A stretch of DNA of 64,000 bases from Peromyscus leucopus (GCF_004664715.2 NC_051064.1:109859740-109923739); one strand, 5' to 3'. Positions 21,386-31,864 are shown, counted from the first letter of the stretch. The notes: generated by a model from the sequence alone, not told the origin. Numbers and translations: made by a program.

Positions 21386-21540
21386 GGGGGGGGGGCGGTT
21401 GTGAGACAGGGTTTCTCAATATAGTCCCAGCTGTCCTGGAACTCACTCTGCAGACCAGGCTGGCCTCAAACGCACAGATATCTATCTGTCTGCCTCTGCC
21501 TCCTGAGTGCTGGCATTAAAGGCTTGTGCCACCACCACCC
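21386..21540 (-). repeat. G run and reversed B1
   Basis: A G-rich run precedes GAGACAGGGTTTCTCAATAT. The element ends CATTAAAGGCTTGTGCCACC. Confidence 0.92.
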
Positions 21541-21599
21541 TTTTGAAAAAAAGGATCGGGATACAAAGAAGAGATTGGGGACCCCAGATCTCCACCTTA

Positions 21600-21735
21600 A
21601 ACTGATCTTCTTTTCTTCTTCCAGGGCTGGGGATCTAGAGGAAAGGGCTCCCATGAGAGGCAAGCACTCTACCACTGACCCCTAAACCTCTGCAATTTTT
21701 AAATTACACACACGCGTGTGTGTATGTGTTGTAGG
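21600..21735 (-). repeat. ID-like SINE fragment, reverse, and short (TG)n
   Basis: GCAAGCACTCTACCACTGAC at about 21660 is the reversed ID head. CACACACGCGTGTGTGTATG follows at about 21705. Confidence 0.65.
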
Positions 21736-22149
21736 TCGGAGGACCTGTTTCAGAAGATGGTTTTCACCTCCTACCCCCTGTATCCCAGGGAGAGCTGTCA
21801 GTCTTTCGGCGGCAGGGGCCTTTTGCTCCGGCGCCATCTTAAACCCCTGTCCCTGGAAATCATAATAAATAAACAAACAAACAAATTGGTAGACACACAA
21901 AATGACCTGTGCAATCGTGTATCCCATGAGGACTTGGGGGAGGTATGGGCCCACCAGGGGTCCCACATGTTAGAAATGGATCTAGGGTCTCAGCAAAAAT
22001 AACTACACAAAATCCAAAGCACTTTGGCAACAGTACGGCTTCCTGCTGCAGAAGGGTGCCATGGATGGGTTTCTTACACACAGCAGTGAGGCTGAGCTGG
22101 CACTCCTGCCTGGCTCACGGGGGGGCACAGCCTTCTAAGCCAGCCTAGC
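21736..22149. other. Unique sequence
   Basis: Includes a CGGCGCCATCTT motif (YY1-like) near 21830. No gene seen. Confidence 0.4.
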
Positions 22150-22520
22150 ACAAACCCAGCTTCCTGACAGAGGTCTTAATTAAACTGGACTGGTGTTGCC
22201 CAAGCTCATACATACACATTTTGTGTGTGTGAAGTTATAGATGCCATTTCTCTTGACTGTGAGCCGCCTATATATCACTGCAGAGTTCAAACATAAAAAT
22301 AAAATTGCCCTGGCTGCGGTTACCACCAAGCTATCAAGCTGGGTCTTGTTGGCGAAGCCCTGGCATCTGCTGTATAATTTGGGGAGCACTTAGTCTGCCA
22401 TCCGTGCGTGAGTGGGGGTGGCCGTCCGTCTGCCTTCCCTCTTTGTATCCTCCTAATTAAAAGGAACCAGGATCACTTTCCATGTGTGTTCTAGAGCATC
22501 TCTTCAGCAGGGAGAGGCGA
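22150..22520. promoter_or_regulatory. Unique AT-rich block, candidate conserved noncoding element
   Basis: Bounded by two TAATTAAA cores (22178-22185 and 22454-22461). Inside is clean, non-repetitive sequence with CTATATATCACTGCAGAG and GCTGCGGTTACCACCAAG. It lacks SINE ancestry and resembles developmental enhancers. This is an inference. Confidence 0.35.
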
Positions 22521-22599
22521 GAGCCGCGCACACTAAAGGCTCCGAGAGTTTGAGGAGACCGTTCAGGAATCTGACGTGTTCTCACCTGTCGGAGGAATC

Positions 22600-22720
22600 A
22601 TGCCCTGATGTGTGACCTGGGCAAGGCCCTCCATTTGCCCACAATCCAGCTGGGTGGGGGAAACTGGGTGGAGACCACTGATCCTCCTAGTTCTGTAATT
22701 CTAAGTCCCCCTGGCTGTGA
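22600..22720 (-). repeat. MIR fragment, reverse
   Basis: TGTGACCTGGGCAAGGCCCT plus CATTTGCCCAC is the reversed MIR core (GTGACCTTGGGCAAGT). Confidence 0.6.
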
Positions 22721-23089
22721 GCTGCTTTCCCTGTGATCTGTCGAGATGGTGCCTCTGTTGCATATAGTCATGGTGCCTATACTACCGCTGGTTCCAGTTG
22801 TGGGCCAAGACTCCTAAAAGCAAGGCACCTCTACACCACAAAGTCTCCTAAATTAGGCACACTCAAGAGCTGATAGGCACTGTTTCTCATACATACACAC
22901 ATCACAGACTGTCTGCTCTAAGAGATCAGATGGTCCTACGTGCATGAGATGCACATAGACCCTCTTTTCCATCCCCAGCTCTTACGTGTCCAGCCAGCCC
23001 CTATTGGAATGCTGTAAGTGACAGGGAGCTCATTACCACGGTATAGCCTACCTGTTCTGTCTCCCAAGAAGTCCTGATAATAGTTCCGT
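22721..23089. other. Unique sequence
   Basis: No gene or clear repeat recognised. Confidence 0.4.
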
Positions 23090-23520
23090 CATGTTCTGAC
23101 ACTGAACTCCTAGTGTTCTCAATAGACCTGCTCATCTCCCTTTGTTCAGGTGTCCTGGCTCCAAAAACTAGCACCCGGAGCTAGAAGCTTGGGGGTAATT
23201 CTTCATTTCCTGTTCACCCGACAGTCAGTCCAAGTCCTGAGATCCTGCCCTGATGCTGTCTCCCCAGTCAGTGTCCTCCTCCACCAGCAGCCTTATCATG
23301 TCACCTGTTTAGCTACAGCAGCATCCTGGATACCTGGTATGGCTGCCTGCCTGGTCCCTTCTCCATCCTGTTCCATAAGGCCTACCGGGGTCTCTGTTCA
23401 AGCCTTCCCCTGAACACAGCAATACTTTTAATAAGCCCTGACCCAACCTGCCCACATAACTTGAGTCTGAATTCCTTAGCACTTAACCAAAGCATTTTGG
23501 GCCCTGCCCACCCCCCACAT
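23090..23520 (-). repeat. L2-like ancient LINE fragment, reverse
   Basis: Phrases in order resemble the reversed L2 3' region: TTATCATGTCACCTGTTTAG, CTGAATTCCTTAGCACTTAA and TTTTGGGCCCTGCC. Assignment from memory, highly diverged. Confidence 0.45.
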
Positions 23521-24157
23521 ACACACACATATTCATACATGTTCACACACACGCTCACACGCACACACAGGAGCTGTGAAATCCCCACCACTCCATGCTT
23601 CCACACCAACTTCGGCAGACAGAGACAGAGGGGTTGCCACGAAGAGATCGGCCTGGGTTACGTGGTGAGTTTCAGGACAGTGTAGGCTCTAGAGGAGGAA
23701 GGAGAGGATGAGGGGGAGAGGAGGAGGGAGAGGAGGGGGGCCCACCACCGCTGTTAAGATGGGTGACGTGGCAGGAGAAAGGTGGCGGTTTGCCGTCCCA
23801 GTTGCAGGAAATGGATTGTAGTCCCCTAAATACTTTGTTCTCTCGTGCCTCTGGGTCTTTGTGTCTACCTAAGACAGCCTCCGCCACTAAAGGAAAAGAC
23901 AGACCAGACGGCGTCTGCACTTGAAGAACTCGCGTCTAGTGCTGGGTGACCACTCACTGTAGGTGCCTATGAAGTGCAGCCAATCAAAATAGACTCATGC
24001 TAACAGTGAAGACTTAGCACTCCTAACCAAAATAAAGGAGTTTGTTCATTTTCTCTTCATACCAAGTACGGGATATGTTAGACGTATAGGGTTTAATTTA
24101 TAAAATTATTCAAAGAAATTCCGACTGGTTTCTGTCTATTCTTTAAAATGTAGTTAC
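23521..24157. other. Unique sequence with a B1 scrap
   Basis: CA-rich at 23517-23570. 23606-23697 is a partial B1 (GGTGAGTTTCAGGACAGTGT). A purine-rich stretch lies at 23690-23740. No gene seen. Confidence 0.45.
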
Positions 24158-24378
24158 TATGGCAGGCACAGTAGCATACACCTGTAACCTTCAGTGCTTG
24201 GGAGGCTAAGGCAGGAGGATCAAGATTTCCAGACAAGCTAGACGGTGGTGGCTCATGCCTTTGATTCCAGCAATTGGGACGCAGAGGCAGGGGAATCTCT
24301 CAAGGCCAGCCTCATCCACAGAGAGTTCCAGGACAGCCTGGGCTACACAGAAACACTGTCTTGAAAAACAAAACAAAC
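24158..24378 (+). repeat. Two B1-type SINEs
   Basis: 24158-24230 is truncated (GCATACACCTGTAACCTTCA). 24240-24378 is a full B1 (CATGCCTTTGATTCCAGCAA to GAAACACTGTCTTG). Confidence 0.85.
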
Positions 24379-24562
24379 AACAAACAAAGGAAAAGATGTC
24401 CAGGCCAGCCTGGACTCCAAAACAACAACAATAAAAACTAGGCCAAGCACAGTATCACAAGCCTGTGATCCTAGATTCTCAGGAGGTGTCAGTTAAAGCT
24501 TCTCAAGTTCAGGGCCTGGTCAGTTTAGAAGTCAACTTAGAAAGACCCTATCTAACTAAAAT
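24379..24562 (+). repeat. B4-like remnants
   Basis: CAGGCCAGCCTGGACTCC near 24400 and CACAAGCCTGTGATCCTAG near 24458 are diverged B1/B4 blocks, ending AAAGACCCTATCTAAC. Confidence 0.6.
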
Positions 24563-24748
24563 GAAAAGTCGGCCGGGCGTTGGTGGCGCACGCCTTTAAT
24601 CCCAGCACTCGGGAGGCAGAGCCAGGCGGATCTCTGTGAGTTCGAGGCCAGCCTGGGCTACCAAGTGAGCTCCAGGAAAGGCGCAAAGCTACACAGAGAA
24701 ACCCTGTCTCGAAAAACCAAAAAAAAAAAAAAAAAAAAAAGAAAAGTC
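24563..24748 (+). repeat. Young variant B1 with target duplication
   Basis: GGCCGGGCGTTGGTGGCGCA head, the variant block CTACCAAGTGAGCTCCAGGA and a long A tail. Duplication GAAAAGTC lies at 24563-24570 and 24741-24748. Confidence 0.96.
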
Positions 24749-24829
24749 AAAGGATGGTTAGGGGTGTCGTGGGTGTAGATCAGTAGTAGATTTCAATCGT
24801 CAGTAACACACAAATAAGCTAATAAGTAA

Positions 24830-24945
24830 AATGTGGCTGAATATAATGATACATCCCTATAAACCCAGTCCCTGGTAGGAGGATCAGGAGTTCAGGGCCA
24901 GCCTTGGCTACAGGAAACCCTGTCTCAAAAAAAAAAAAAATTACA
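24830..24945 (+). repeat. Diverged B1
   Basis: GATACATCCCTATAAACCC, CAGGGCCAGCCTTGGCTACA, GAAACCCTGTCTC and an A tail. Confidence 0.85.
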
Positions 24946-24949
24946 TTGT

Positions 24950-25295
24950 GCCTATCAACAGTCATGTATTAGGAGGGCCTCGTGGGGCCCTCCCTCGCCT
25001 TTCTGAACTATTGGCAATGGATGGATTCATGGGGTGGGGTGGCAGTCAGTGCCTTTACCTGTGTACAAAACATTAAGCCCACCAGGCTCCAATGGGTGGT
25101 TCCAAACTGGTGGCCACACAGACAGACCTAGTTAGTATCAGTGGATCACAAAACAAAAAGGCATAAATGTGGGAAGGAGACCCATGGGGGAAGCGGGGTG
25201 TGTGTGATGGGGATAGAGAAAAATAAAAAGAGTGTGAGGGATGAGAACATATGTATGTATAAACTGTCAAAGAATAAATTTAATAAAAAAAATGA
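24950..25295 (+). mobile_element. 5'-truncated L1 tail
   Basis: Matches the rodent L1 (Lx-type) 3' end in order: TATTGGCAATGGATGGATTC, GGCATAAATGTGGGAAGGAG and ACTGTCAAAGAATAAATTTA, then an A-rich end. Only 3' sequence is present and no ORF2 reading frame is retained. Confidence 0.8.
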
Positions 25296-25424
25296 AAGCA
25301 TGATCCAAAATTGAATTAATTCAATTTGGCTACTATGGACTAAAACGAAACGAGACTCGCCTTTTTGACTTTCACTACGTCTGTTTTTGGGGCAGCACAG
25401 TGAGGAACACAGACATGTAAACAA

Positions 25425-25634
25425 GAAGTCATAGGTAGCAGGGCGGTGGTGGCGCATGCCTTTAATCCCAGCACTCGGGAGGCAGAGCCAGGCGGATCTC
25501 TGTGAGTTCGAGGCCAGCCTGGGCTACAAAGTGAGTTCCAGGAAAGGCACAAAGCTACACAGAGAAACCCTGTCTCGAAAAAAACAAACAAACAAACAAA
25601 AAACCCAAACAAACAAAAAAAATGAAGTCATAGG
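25425..25634 (+). repeat. Young B1 with target duplication
   Basis: B1 at 25438-25620 with GGCACAAAGCTACACAGAGA and a (CAAA)n tail. Duplication GAAGTCATAGG lies at 25425-25435 and 25624-25634. Confidence 0.96.
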
Positions 25635-25639
25635 CAATC

Positions 25640-25855
25640 AGGGTACCAAAGAGATAGTTCAGTGGTTAAGAGCACTGACTGCTCTTCACAGGACCAGAGT
25701 TCAAATCCCAGCACCCACATGGCAGCTAGTGTTCTGTAACTCTAATTCCAGAAGATCCGATGGCCTCTTATGCCCTCATAGGCACGGCACACTTGTAGCA
25801 CACAGACATACACGCAGGCAAAAAATACCAATACCCCTAAGATAAAAATCTTTTT
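25640..25855 (+). repeat. B2 SINE
   Basis: AGAGATAGTTCAGTGGTTAA, GCACTGACTGCTCTTCACAG and CAGACATACACGCAGGCAAA in B2 order. Confidence 0.93.
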
Positions 25856-25865
25856 TAAAAAATCG

Positions 25866-26165
25866 GAAAATATGGGGCAGTGGTGGCACACACCTTTAAT
25901 CCCAGCACTCGGAAGGCAGAGGCAGGTGGATCTCTGTGAGTTCAAGGCCAACCTGGTCTACAGAGTGAGTTCCAGGACAGGTTCCAAAGCCACACAGTGA
26001 AACAAACCCTGTCTCTAAATAAATAAAGTAGTTGCAGTTACAGGAGTGATAGCATATACCTGTAATTCCAGCACTTGGAAGTCAGAAACAGAGGTGGAGG
26101 GATTGCCACGAGTTAGAGACCAGCCTGGGTTATACAGGGAGTTCCAGGACAGCTACTGCTTTTAA
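25866..26165 (+). repeat. Two B1 SINEs
   Basis: 25866-26020 is well preserved (GGCACACACCTTTAATCCCA to AAACCCTGTCTCTAAATAAA). 26033-26160 is diverged (CATATACCTGTAATTCCAGC). Confidence 0.9.
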
Positions 26166-26889
26166 GGAGGAGGAAGAGGAGGAGGGGGCCACCAGGTTGT
26201 TAAAATGGAAATGCGGCAGGAGAAAGGATGTGGCAGTGGCCTGGCAGGAAGCAGTGCTATCTCAAGGGGGGGGGGGAGGGTGCTTCTCCCCTAGGCTGGC
26301 CAACACCAGTCCACATCAGGCCTCCCAGCACAGCTGCATGCCTCCAGGCCTCCAACAGCATCTGGGTTGTGGTGACTTGCAATAATAAATACTAGTTGAA
26401 GAAAGGGCATCAAGAAGGTCAGTCACTTGGTCATTTTCTCTGGAAAGCTGTCCTGACTACTCTGTCCTCTGCCCCTGGTTCGGTCAGGCCCTCTGCAAGG
26501 TCCCTGCCCTCTTTGCTTCCTGGTCATCAACCTACCGGGTCAGGGTCATCGTGGTGCTTTTGACAGGCACGACAAGACAATGGGCTTTCTTCCCCAGACT
26601 CCACCTTCAGGGCCTCCAGCCTTGCTGCCTTTGGGTTTAGCGCTTGAAGCAAGGGAGACTTTCAGTAAATGTTTGTTAAAAGTAGAGAGAATTCCTTCAT
26701 TCAACAAACATTTATTGACCCCCGCGCCCTTTCCGACTGCAGCTCTCCACAGCTCCACATGTTCTCAGGCTGCCTCTCTCCAGCCCTGCAGATCTACTGG
26801 AAAGGGTAAGCACGTATGTCCAGCTTCATCGCTAAGACCATGTGGTAGTTATGTATGTCGTCTGGGACAGGTCCCGCATATCCCCATCC
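26166..26889. other. Unique sequence with L2-like ends
   Basis: TCAGTAAATGTTTGTTAAA (26662) and ATTCAACAAACATTTATTGA (26699) resemble L2 3' ends in opposite orientations. A G-rich run lies near 26266. No gene seen. Confidence 0.4.
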
Positions 26890-26980
26890 TTGAACGTTGA
26901 TGAACTCTAGGTCCAGACAGGGGAGGAGATAACTTGCCCAAGGTCACACAGAAGGTCTAGAAGGGGCCGACCTTCACCAA
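26890..26980 (+). repeat. MIR fragment
   Basis: GATAACTTGCCCAAGGTCAC then ACAGAAGGTCTAGAAGGG is the MIR core. Confidence 0.75.
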
Positions 26981-28477
26981 CCCATCCTCCCGTCCCCAGA
27001 TCTACTTCCTGAAACAGGGTTGGTCCAGGGTCTTTTGGGGATAGCCCCAGTTGACCAGACATCCCAGTCCCTTTTGCCTATATCACCAGCCTGGCTTTCA
27101 ATACTTCTCCAGCTGTGAGGCAGGCAAGTCTAGCTCATTCACAGCCCAGCAGCTGGAGAGCCCCTTACCCCCCATTCAGCATAAAAGTACCCCCTCCCCT
27201 GCTGCCTTGGACCGAGCACCCCACCCCCAGTACCCCCAGAGGCCCCATTCGGGAAAGGGAGGAGGGAGGAAAAGAGAAACCCACGGGGCCTCTGGGGCAC
27301 AGCCCTTGAGGAGCCCCGGTGTTTGGTTTCAATTAGGAGGAGAAATTCCAGGAAGCCAGGCCAGTGCTGGGGGAGGGGGTATGCAGAAGCAGGGCTTAGA
27401 AAGACGAAGCTCCTGGAATCCAGCCTCCGGAAGAGGCTCCCATAGGGCTGAGGGGCCGCTGGGGAGTTGTGTGGCCTATAGGGCTGGGCTGGATCCCAGG
27501 TCAGTGTGTACCTTCAGGGTGGCCAAGATGTGGGCCAGGTGCCTGTCACCCTACCGATTCTCAAGGCTCGGTGAACAGTGGCCAGCCTTGCATGGCTCCT
27601 GTTCTTGCTCACATTGTTCTCTAAATTCCAGCTTGGGGTGGGGAGGGATGCAAGCTGGATGACAATGCAATCAGCCACATACCGTGATGGCCTTAGCCAG
27701 GGGCCTGAGCCAGCCCCGGAGCTCCAGGTGCACACAGAACCACCCTGCAGGAGAGTCCCCTGGAGACAGAGCTCCCCGGAGCTGGGAGCCGACAAGACCA
27801 ACGGGGAAGGCAGGGACTTGTCCTGTTCACCCTGCCCTCCTTGGCACTGCCCACGGGGCTTGGCACACAGCAAGTGCAAGGTAGAGTCTTGCTACACGGA
27901 TGGTGAGGAACTCTTCTGGGAAATTTCGGTGGCAGTTAAAAAGGGGTGCATCTAAGTGAGGTTTAGAGATGACGGAGAAAAGCTTGTGGACCACAGCAAG
28001 CAGAGCTATGGGCATTCATTAATTCATCCATGCGACAGCTACGGACTACATGCCCACTGAAGTTGAGCAGATCGCTGAGCTGGCCTGGGAGGGTGTGGGC
28101 TAGAGGGGCAAGGGAGAGCCAGCCTGTGGCTCAGTGGGTGTGCTGACAGAAGTCAGGACACTACCATGTAAGCTGCAGGGAGCCCCTTAAGGAAAACCAG
28201 GGAACCATTCACACAGGGTAGCAGTGTTGGCTCTGTGGCAGGTCTCGCTCTTCTCGGCCAGCTGTCCACTCAACTCAGCTTTTCTGCAGCCGGTCCCCGC
28301 CACTGGGTACTTGGGACAGTCACTTTAGTGCTGAGTGACTCTGGGTTATGTCTTCCCTCCAGAGACCTGAGGACTGAGGAGACTACATCTCCCCAAGTAC
28401 GGCACAGGCCGTGAGTGGGATGGGGATGGTGGTGAGGTTCCCCAATTCACAAACCAAGCCACACAAAGACAGAGCCT
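26981..28477. other. Repeat-poor unique block
   Basis: About 1.5 kb essentially without SINEs, unusual here. A 203-codon plus-strand frame (27051-27662) and overlapping frames have mixed composition and no domain or splice pattern I recognise. GTTTCAATTAGGAGGAGAAA near 27328 is another homeodomain-like patch. Could be a conserved intron or enhancer. No gene called. Confidence 0.45.
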
Positions 28478-28745
28478 CTGCCGGGCGGTGGTGGCGCAGA
28501 ACTTTAATCCCAGCACTCGGGAGGCAGAACCAGGCGGATCTCTGTGAGTTCGAGGCCAGCCTGGGCTACAGAGTGAGTTCCAGGTCAGGCTCCAAAGCTA
28601 CACAGAGAAACCCTGTCTCAAAAAAAATAAAATAAAATAAGAAAACCTCTGATTGGGCAGGGTAGTGGCAAACATATTTAACTCCAGCATTCAGGAAGCA
28701 GAGGCTGGTGGATCTCTGTAAGTTCAAGGCCATAAACAAACAAAC
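28478..28745 (+). repeat. Two tandem B1s at a reused target site
   Basis: The first B1 (about 28480-28640) has CACTCGGGAGGCAGAACCAG and CAGGCTCCAAAGCTACACAG. It is bracketed by AGAGCCTCTG and AAAACCTCTG. The second, shorter B1 (about 28652-28738) lies between AAACCTCTG and GAACCTCAT. Confidence 0.85.
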
Positions 28746-28789
28746 AGAACCTCATCTTTTAAAAAAATAAATACATATTTTTTTAACCT

Positions 28790-28950
28790 GGATCTAAATG
28801 TTTTGCCTGCCCGTTTGTATGTACATCAAAGGTGTCACATCTCATGGAATGGACAGTTGAGAGCTAGCACAGGAATGCTAGGAACCAAACTGATGGCCCT
28901 CTGGAGGAGCAACAAGTGCTTTTAGATCCTGAGGTATCTCTCCAGCCCCC
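28790..28950 (-). repeat. B2 SINE, reverse
   Basis: Ends GTATCTCTCCAGCCCCC, the reversed B2 head. The body is diverged (CTGGAGGAGCAACAAGTGCT). Flanking copies AGAACCTCATCTTT (28746-28759) and AGAATCTCATTCTT (28951-28964) look like its duplication. Confidence 0.85.
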
Positions 28951-28964
28951 AGAATCTCATTCTT

Positions 28965-29130
28965 TTTTTTTTTTCTTCTGTTATACATTGGTGTTATGCC
29001 TGCATGTTGGGTCCCCCAGAACTGGAGCTACAGACAGCTGTGAGCTGCCATGTGGGTGCTGGGAATAGAACCCAGGTCCTCTGGTAGAGCAGTCAGTGCT
29101 CTTGACCACTGGGCCATCTCTCCAGCCCCC
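28965..29130 (-). repeat. B2 SINE, reverse
   Basis: GAGCTGCCATGTGGGTGCTG, GGAATAGAACCCAGGTCCTC and GGCCATCTCTCCAGCCCCC. Flanks AGAATCTCATTCTT (28951-28964) and AGAATCTCACTCTT (29131-29144) are the duplication. Confidence 0.93.
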
Positions 29131-29144
29131 AGAATCTCACTCTT

Positions 29145-29535
29145 TTTTTTTTTTTTTTTTCCGAGTTTCACATCTTTAATAGAATATTCTAACTATTCTG
29201 CACAAATCGAAAACACCGTATTCAGTTACAAATGTGTTATCAGGTAAGGCTGAGCACGCTCTATATGGCTGGTCACTGTGGACATGGCTGTCCTGGCTGC
29301 CGAAGACCACAACCACACACTCAAAAACGGCACGCACACACCAACCACCAACTGGTCACCAAACCCAGGTGTGGCCTGGTGTGCACAGTGCAAGCTGAAG
29401 CTGTGTTCTACAGGCCAGCAATCCCTAGCGAGGAAGGGCTTTGGCCCCCGGCTACAGCCTGGCACCCTCCAGAGGCAACAATAACACGTGGTCTGCATGG
29501 CACGGAGCAGCCAGTGGCAGGAGGCAGCAGGGCTT
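29145..29535 (-). pseudogene. Processed retrocopy of an mRNA 3' end (source unknown)
   Basis: Read on the minus strand, about 370 bp of non-SINE sequence ends in ATTAAAGATGTGAAACTCGG directly followed by a poly(A) run (T run 29145-29160 on plus). That is a polyadenylation signal about 15 nt before the tail. Near-identical flanks AGAATCTCACTCTT (29131-29144) and AGAATCTTACTCTT (29536-29549) are a target duplication. A 90-codon minus-strand frame (29226-29498) has no recognisable domain, so the copy may be mostly 3' UTR. I cannot name the parent gene. Confidence 0.7.
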
Positions 29536-29574
29536 CAGAATCTTACTCTTAACCAAAGTTCTTCCAGCAGGTAT

Positions 29575-29830
29575 CTGGAGATGTAGCTAAGTGGCAGGAC
29601 CCTTCACTGACCCTTGGTTCTGTCTCTGGCACCACAAAAAGAAAACAGAAGTTCTTTTTGTTTATTTTTCATTTTTACTTGGGGTGTGGGGGTACACACT
29701 TGTGGAGGCCAGAGGGTGGCCTTCAAGAGTCAGTTCTCTCCTACAGTAGGTTTCGAGGGTCAGGAAGTCAGGCTTCGACAAGCAGCCGGTTTTACCTGGT
29801 GGGCCGTCTCACCAACCCAAGCTCTTCTAA
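29575..29830. repeat. ID-like fragment (+) then B3 (-)
   Basis: 29577-29645 has GAGATGTAGCTAAGTGGCAG and CTGGCACCACAAAAAG. 29655-29830 is a reversed B3 (GTGGAGGCCAGAGGGTGGCC, then CAAGAGTCAGTTCTCTCC). Confidence 0.75.
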
Positions 29831-29892
29831 ATTGTTTCTTCAATTAAGTGTAGGGGACAAGGGCTCAGTGTAGGGATGGTGTGTTGGTTGAT

Positions 29893-30005
29893 AATCTTTA
29901 AAACCTGTTTATTTATTGTGAGACGGTCCCGCTATGTATTTGCAGCCAGCCTTGAACACTCAGCCTCCTGAGTGCCTGGGTTACAGGCACTGGGCACCCC
30001 ATGTG
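29893..30005 (-). repeat. B1/B4 fragment, reverse
   Basis: GTGAGACGGTCCCGCTATGT and AGCCTCCTGAGTGCCTGGGT. Confidence 0.7.
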
Positions 30006-30699
30006 GCATTCATACCTTTCTTATTCTGGTGACTCTGCCCGTATGGCAAAGAGAGAGCCTTCCTAGCAGGCATGAACATGTAAGCTAGAATTGGTACGGT
30101 TTTCCTTAAATTTATTTTTATCTTTGCCTTCTGTTTTTTGGAAAGTCACGCTGGTTTTCCATTTCGAGTTCTGATGCAGTTTCCTTGTTAAATAAAGTTT
30201 TACAAAACCGAACTAAGTCAAGGAAAACACTAAGTCACCAAGTATGGTAGTCTAATCCCAGTCAGTCAGTACGCTGAGGCAGGAGCTTTGCTTGAACCTA
30301 AAAAGGCCAGCCTGGGCAATAGCTTGAAAGAGATGGAAAGGAAGAAGGAAGGGAGAGAGAGGCAGCAATAAGTAGACAGTGTAAACAGATGAGACAAAAC
30401 CCCCAGAAGCCCCGTGTGCATCCTGGGATCCCTCTACTAGGGAGATGGGAACAGGAGGAGCAGATGGTCAAATCCATTCTTTTGTTCTGTTACTTTGAGA
30501 CAGAGTCTCTCTATGTAGTCCTGGGTATCTTGGAACTCCATATCACCCATGTAGCCCAGGCTGGCCTCTAACTCACAGAGGTCTATCTGCTTCTGCTCCC
30601 TGTACTCTCTCTCACACCTGGCTGGCGCGGAGTCATTCTTAATTACACAGTGAGTTGGAAGCCTGGTTGGCTACTAAATTTCTGCCTCAGAATGAAAAC
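30006..30699. repeat. Unique DNA with two B1s
   Basis: 30236-30335 is a plus-strand B1-like fragment (AGTATGGTAGTCTAATCCCA). 30488-30625 is a reversed B1 (GAGACAGAGTCTCTCTATGT to CACACCTGGCTGG). 30006-30235 has no recognised feature. Confidence 0.65.
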
Positions 30700-31005
30700 A
30701 AGGGCTAGGGAGATGGGGTAGTGGGTAAGCATTTGCTATGCAAAAGTAGGGACCTGGTTCCGAGGTCCAGAACTCATGCAAAGCCAAAGAGGTAACAACG
30801 TAAGTCAGTAACGCCATGCGGCTGTGAGAGGTAAGACTAGGAGACTCCTCAGAAGCTCATGGGCCAGCTAGCTCGGTACATGCAATGGTTACTAAGACAG
30901 CCTCCCGCAAACATGGGGGACTGATGCTGAGGATGCCCTCTGACTTCCACATGTATGCTGTGGTACATGTGCATCCACGGTCACACATGGGAACACACAC
31001 ACACA

Positions 31006-31060
<55 letters not shown>
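30700..31060 (+). repeat. Diverged B3-like element ending in (AC)n
   Basis: GGGCTAGGGAGATGGGGTAG and TAAGCATTTGCTATGC start it, and GCCCTCTGACTTCCACATG follows after an unclassified middle. (AC)n with one break occupies 30992-31059. Confidence 0.7.
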
Positions 31061-31061
<1 letters not shown>

Positions 31062-31864
31062 CATGGTGGGTTTCTTATGATGTCTCCAGTCGCGAACTCA
31101 GTTATTCCATAGGAAACAGTCCAGGTTTGCTGTTGTCTGCAGAAGCAGGGGAGAGCGCCCTGGGGCCTTGAATGGTGGGGCGAGCCTTGTGTTACCCTTG
31201 ACAACCTCACTGCCCGCTGGCTGCTCCCTCTTCTCTGCCTCTGAACCGGGAGTGGCTGAACCGGGAGCCTGGCCGTCCTTTTTACATTTTATCTAGTGCA
31301 GGGATTGAACCCACAGCCTCTTGCATGCTGGGTGAGCACTCTGCCCCTGAGTCATATCCGAGCCATGCCAGTCTCTTCTGGCTGATTCTGGGGAAAGAAC
31401 TCTGGGACGAGAGGCAGAGGAGAGTGGCTATCAGGAGCCCCCCCCCCCCCCCCCCCCGGCGGATCCACTAATCTTAGCCCATTTCAGGAGGAAAGCTACT
31501 GCAGGCAAAGACTCAGGGAGGCCGCCCTCCCAAATGTGATACTCTGCGTTTCTCTGGCATCATCGTAGATCTTGAACTCGTCCACAATTCCAGTCTACTT
31601 GCCTGCCTCCCACTCCCTCCTCAGGAGCCCCATCTTACTTCCGGGCACTTGCCCTCTGGGCTGAGGCTTCTGGTCCTTGTCTCCTTCCTCATCATCCCAA
31701 ACCCAGGCACCTAGGTCATCGCTGTGTTTTCGTATCCATCGTCCCCAGGGATGGGAGACGCTGTCTGTTTCATCTAGGTACCCAGCACGGGGTCTGGGTC
31801 TAGGCAGTGCTCAGTAAAATTCTACAGAATTGAAGAGGGCACACTTCAGCAGGCATTGTGGAGG
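31061..31864. other. Unique sequence with ID scrap, C21 run and L2-like end
   Basis: 31270-31365 is a reversed ID-like fragment (AGGGATTGAACCCACAGCC, then GGTGAGCACTCTGCCCCTGA). A C run lies at 31438-31458. 31700-31830 resembles a reversed L2 end (CAGTGCTCAGTAAAATTC). No gene seen. Confidence 0.5.

Noticed and set aside
27051..27662. 203-codon plus-strand frame
   Set aside because: Mixed composition, several shifted frames of similar quality, and no domain, signal peptide or splice pattern. Listed instead as a SINE-poor block.
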